Source: Leptidea sinapis (lineage: Eukaryota > Arthropoda > Insecta > Lepidoptera > Pieridae). Taken from it: 64,000 bases of DNA. The stretch spans positions 12,242,001-12,306,000 of the forward strand of contig NC_066281.1 in the NCBI RefSeq assembly GCF_905404315.1. Reading direction: 5' to 3'. This document shows, in pieces, positions 63,176 to 64,000 of the stretch (the first letter of the stretch is position 1; each line of letters starts with the position of its first letter). Position numbers and translations under genes: made by a program. The notes under the pieces are model-generated. The model did not search any database and was not told the DNA's origin. It saw only the letters and a list, made by a program, of their open reading frames with translations.

Positions 63176-64000
63176 TAATCAAAGCAAAAACGTTAAATTT
63201 TGAATTTCAAATGTACATAATATTGCGTACTAGATCATCACAGCACTAAATAATATTAAGTTTGTAAGTAGAGCATACTGTCAATGATAGATTGAACATA
63301 AAGTAAACAATTATTGTAAAAATTGCCTTAATGATAAATTGGTAACCGTTTCTAATGGCAGTGGGGTGAAGTATAGGAGATGACCCGTGCCAGTCACAAC
63401 GTCCTCAACACACAATGGCACACTTTCTATGATTTATGTCTTAATTGTAAGCTTACATACCGTTGCTCGCTTTTATGTTTGTGAAACTGTGATGCGCAGA
63501 TATGACTTAATACATAATAATAAAACAGAACACTTTAAGAGTAGAATTTGTTAAATAATACAAAAATTTTATACATTATTACTGTTAATATTTTTGACAC
63601 GGTTTTTATTCAGCTTCACCTGTATGTATGTATGTTTGTAATCAACTCAGTTGGACACGATTTTGACCCACTTTAAACGGCCAGATTTCGTTAAAACTTC
63701 GTAGATTTATCGAGGACGATACATTTATTTGGTAAAATTATTCCATTTTTCAATTTGCAAAATAAAATTTTCTTCTATCGTCGATAAGGTAGGAATTGAT
63801 GTTCATTTTAAATTTTAACCAAAGCGTGTTTTTTATTTTTTTAACTATTCTTATAAGGTTCATAATAAGTCGTATACATGTTGAACACATTTAAATAAAA
63901 CACTTTTAAAGGATTAAAACGCGTGTAATTGTAACTGTGTTTTTGCATTAGATTTTTGCGTAAAAGTTACATTTTTAATTTTATTTTAGCTAACCCAACG
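63176..64000. other. AT-rich end of window
   Basis: No gene. TGTATGTATGTATG at about 63619-63634 is a short tetranucleotide run. The following TCAACTCAGTTGGACACGAT and CCAGATTTCGTTAAAACTTC have the look of a dispersed repeat, but no second copy is present here. Confidence 0.45.

Overview
The window looks like lepidopteran (moth or butterfly) nuclear DNA. It is AT-rich, has long introns and a long gene-poor flank, and is packed with short interspersed repeats, MITE-like elements and decayed non-LTR retrotransposon tails. The organism assignment is inference from gene structure and repeat style; no species is claimed.

Only one host protein-coding gene is supported: a spalt-family (Sal/SALL, salm-like) C2H2 zinc-finger transcription factor on the minus strand. 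Four coding exons chain together with matching phases and good splice sites: exon 1 (26584-26098), exon 2 (15719-12861), exon 3 (12674-12541) and exon 4 (730-499). They give about 1,237 residues carrying an N-terminal C2HC finger, a glutamine-rich segment, a first finger pair, a finger triplet and a third finger pair. This is the classical insect Spalt layout. The third pair is split between exons 3 and 4 by an intron of about 11.8 kb. Exon 4 ends either in a strong donor leading to a further exon outside the window, or in a stop codon six bases beyond that donor.

Layout: 1-498 is sequence 3' of exon 4. Intron 3 (731-12540) and intron 1 (15720-26097) are large, repeat-bearing and partly unique. 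A GC-rich promoter/first-exon block lies at about 26100-26820. From there to 64000 there is no recognisable host gene. That 37 kb upstream flank alternates repeats with unique, compositionally balanced islands that are candidate cis-regulatory elements for the spalt gene.

Repeat families were defined by comparing copies within the window. SINE-1 is tRNA-derived with a conserved body and an ATT-type tail. SINE-2 is a tRNA-like core, in one copy enclosed by 60-bp terminal inverted repeats. REP-A and REP-B are two abundant short repeats. MITE-A, MITE-C and MITE-D are inverted-repeat or MITE-like elements. Repeat-D is a further short family. The 3' ends of at least four non-LTR retrotransposon families are also present. 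Several copies are nested, and some retain an undisturbed copy nearby that shows the empty site.

No rRNA, CRISPR or prokaryote-type feature is present. All translated pieces outside the spalt gene are retrotransposon remnants or unsupported reading frames.
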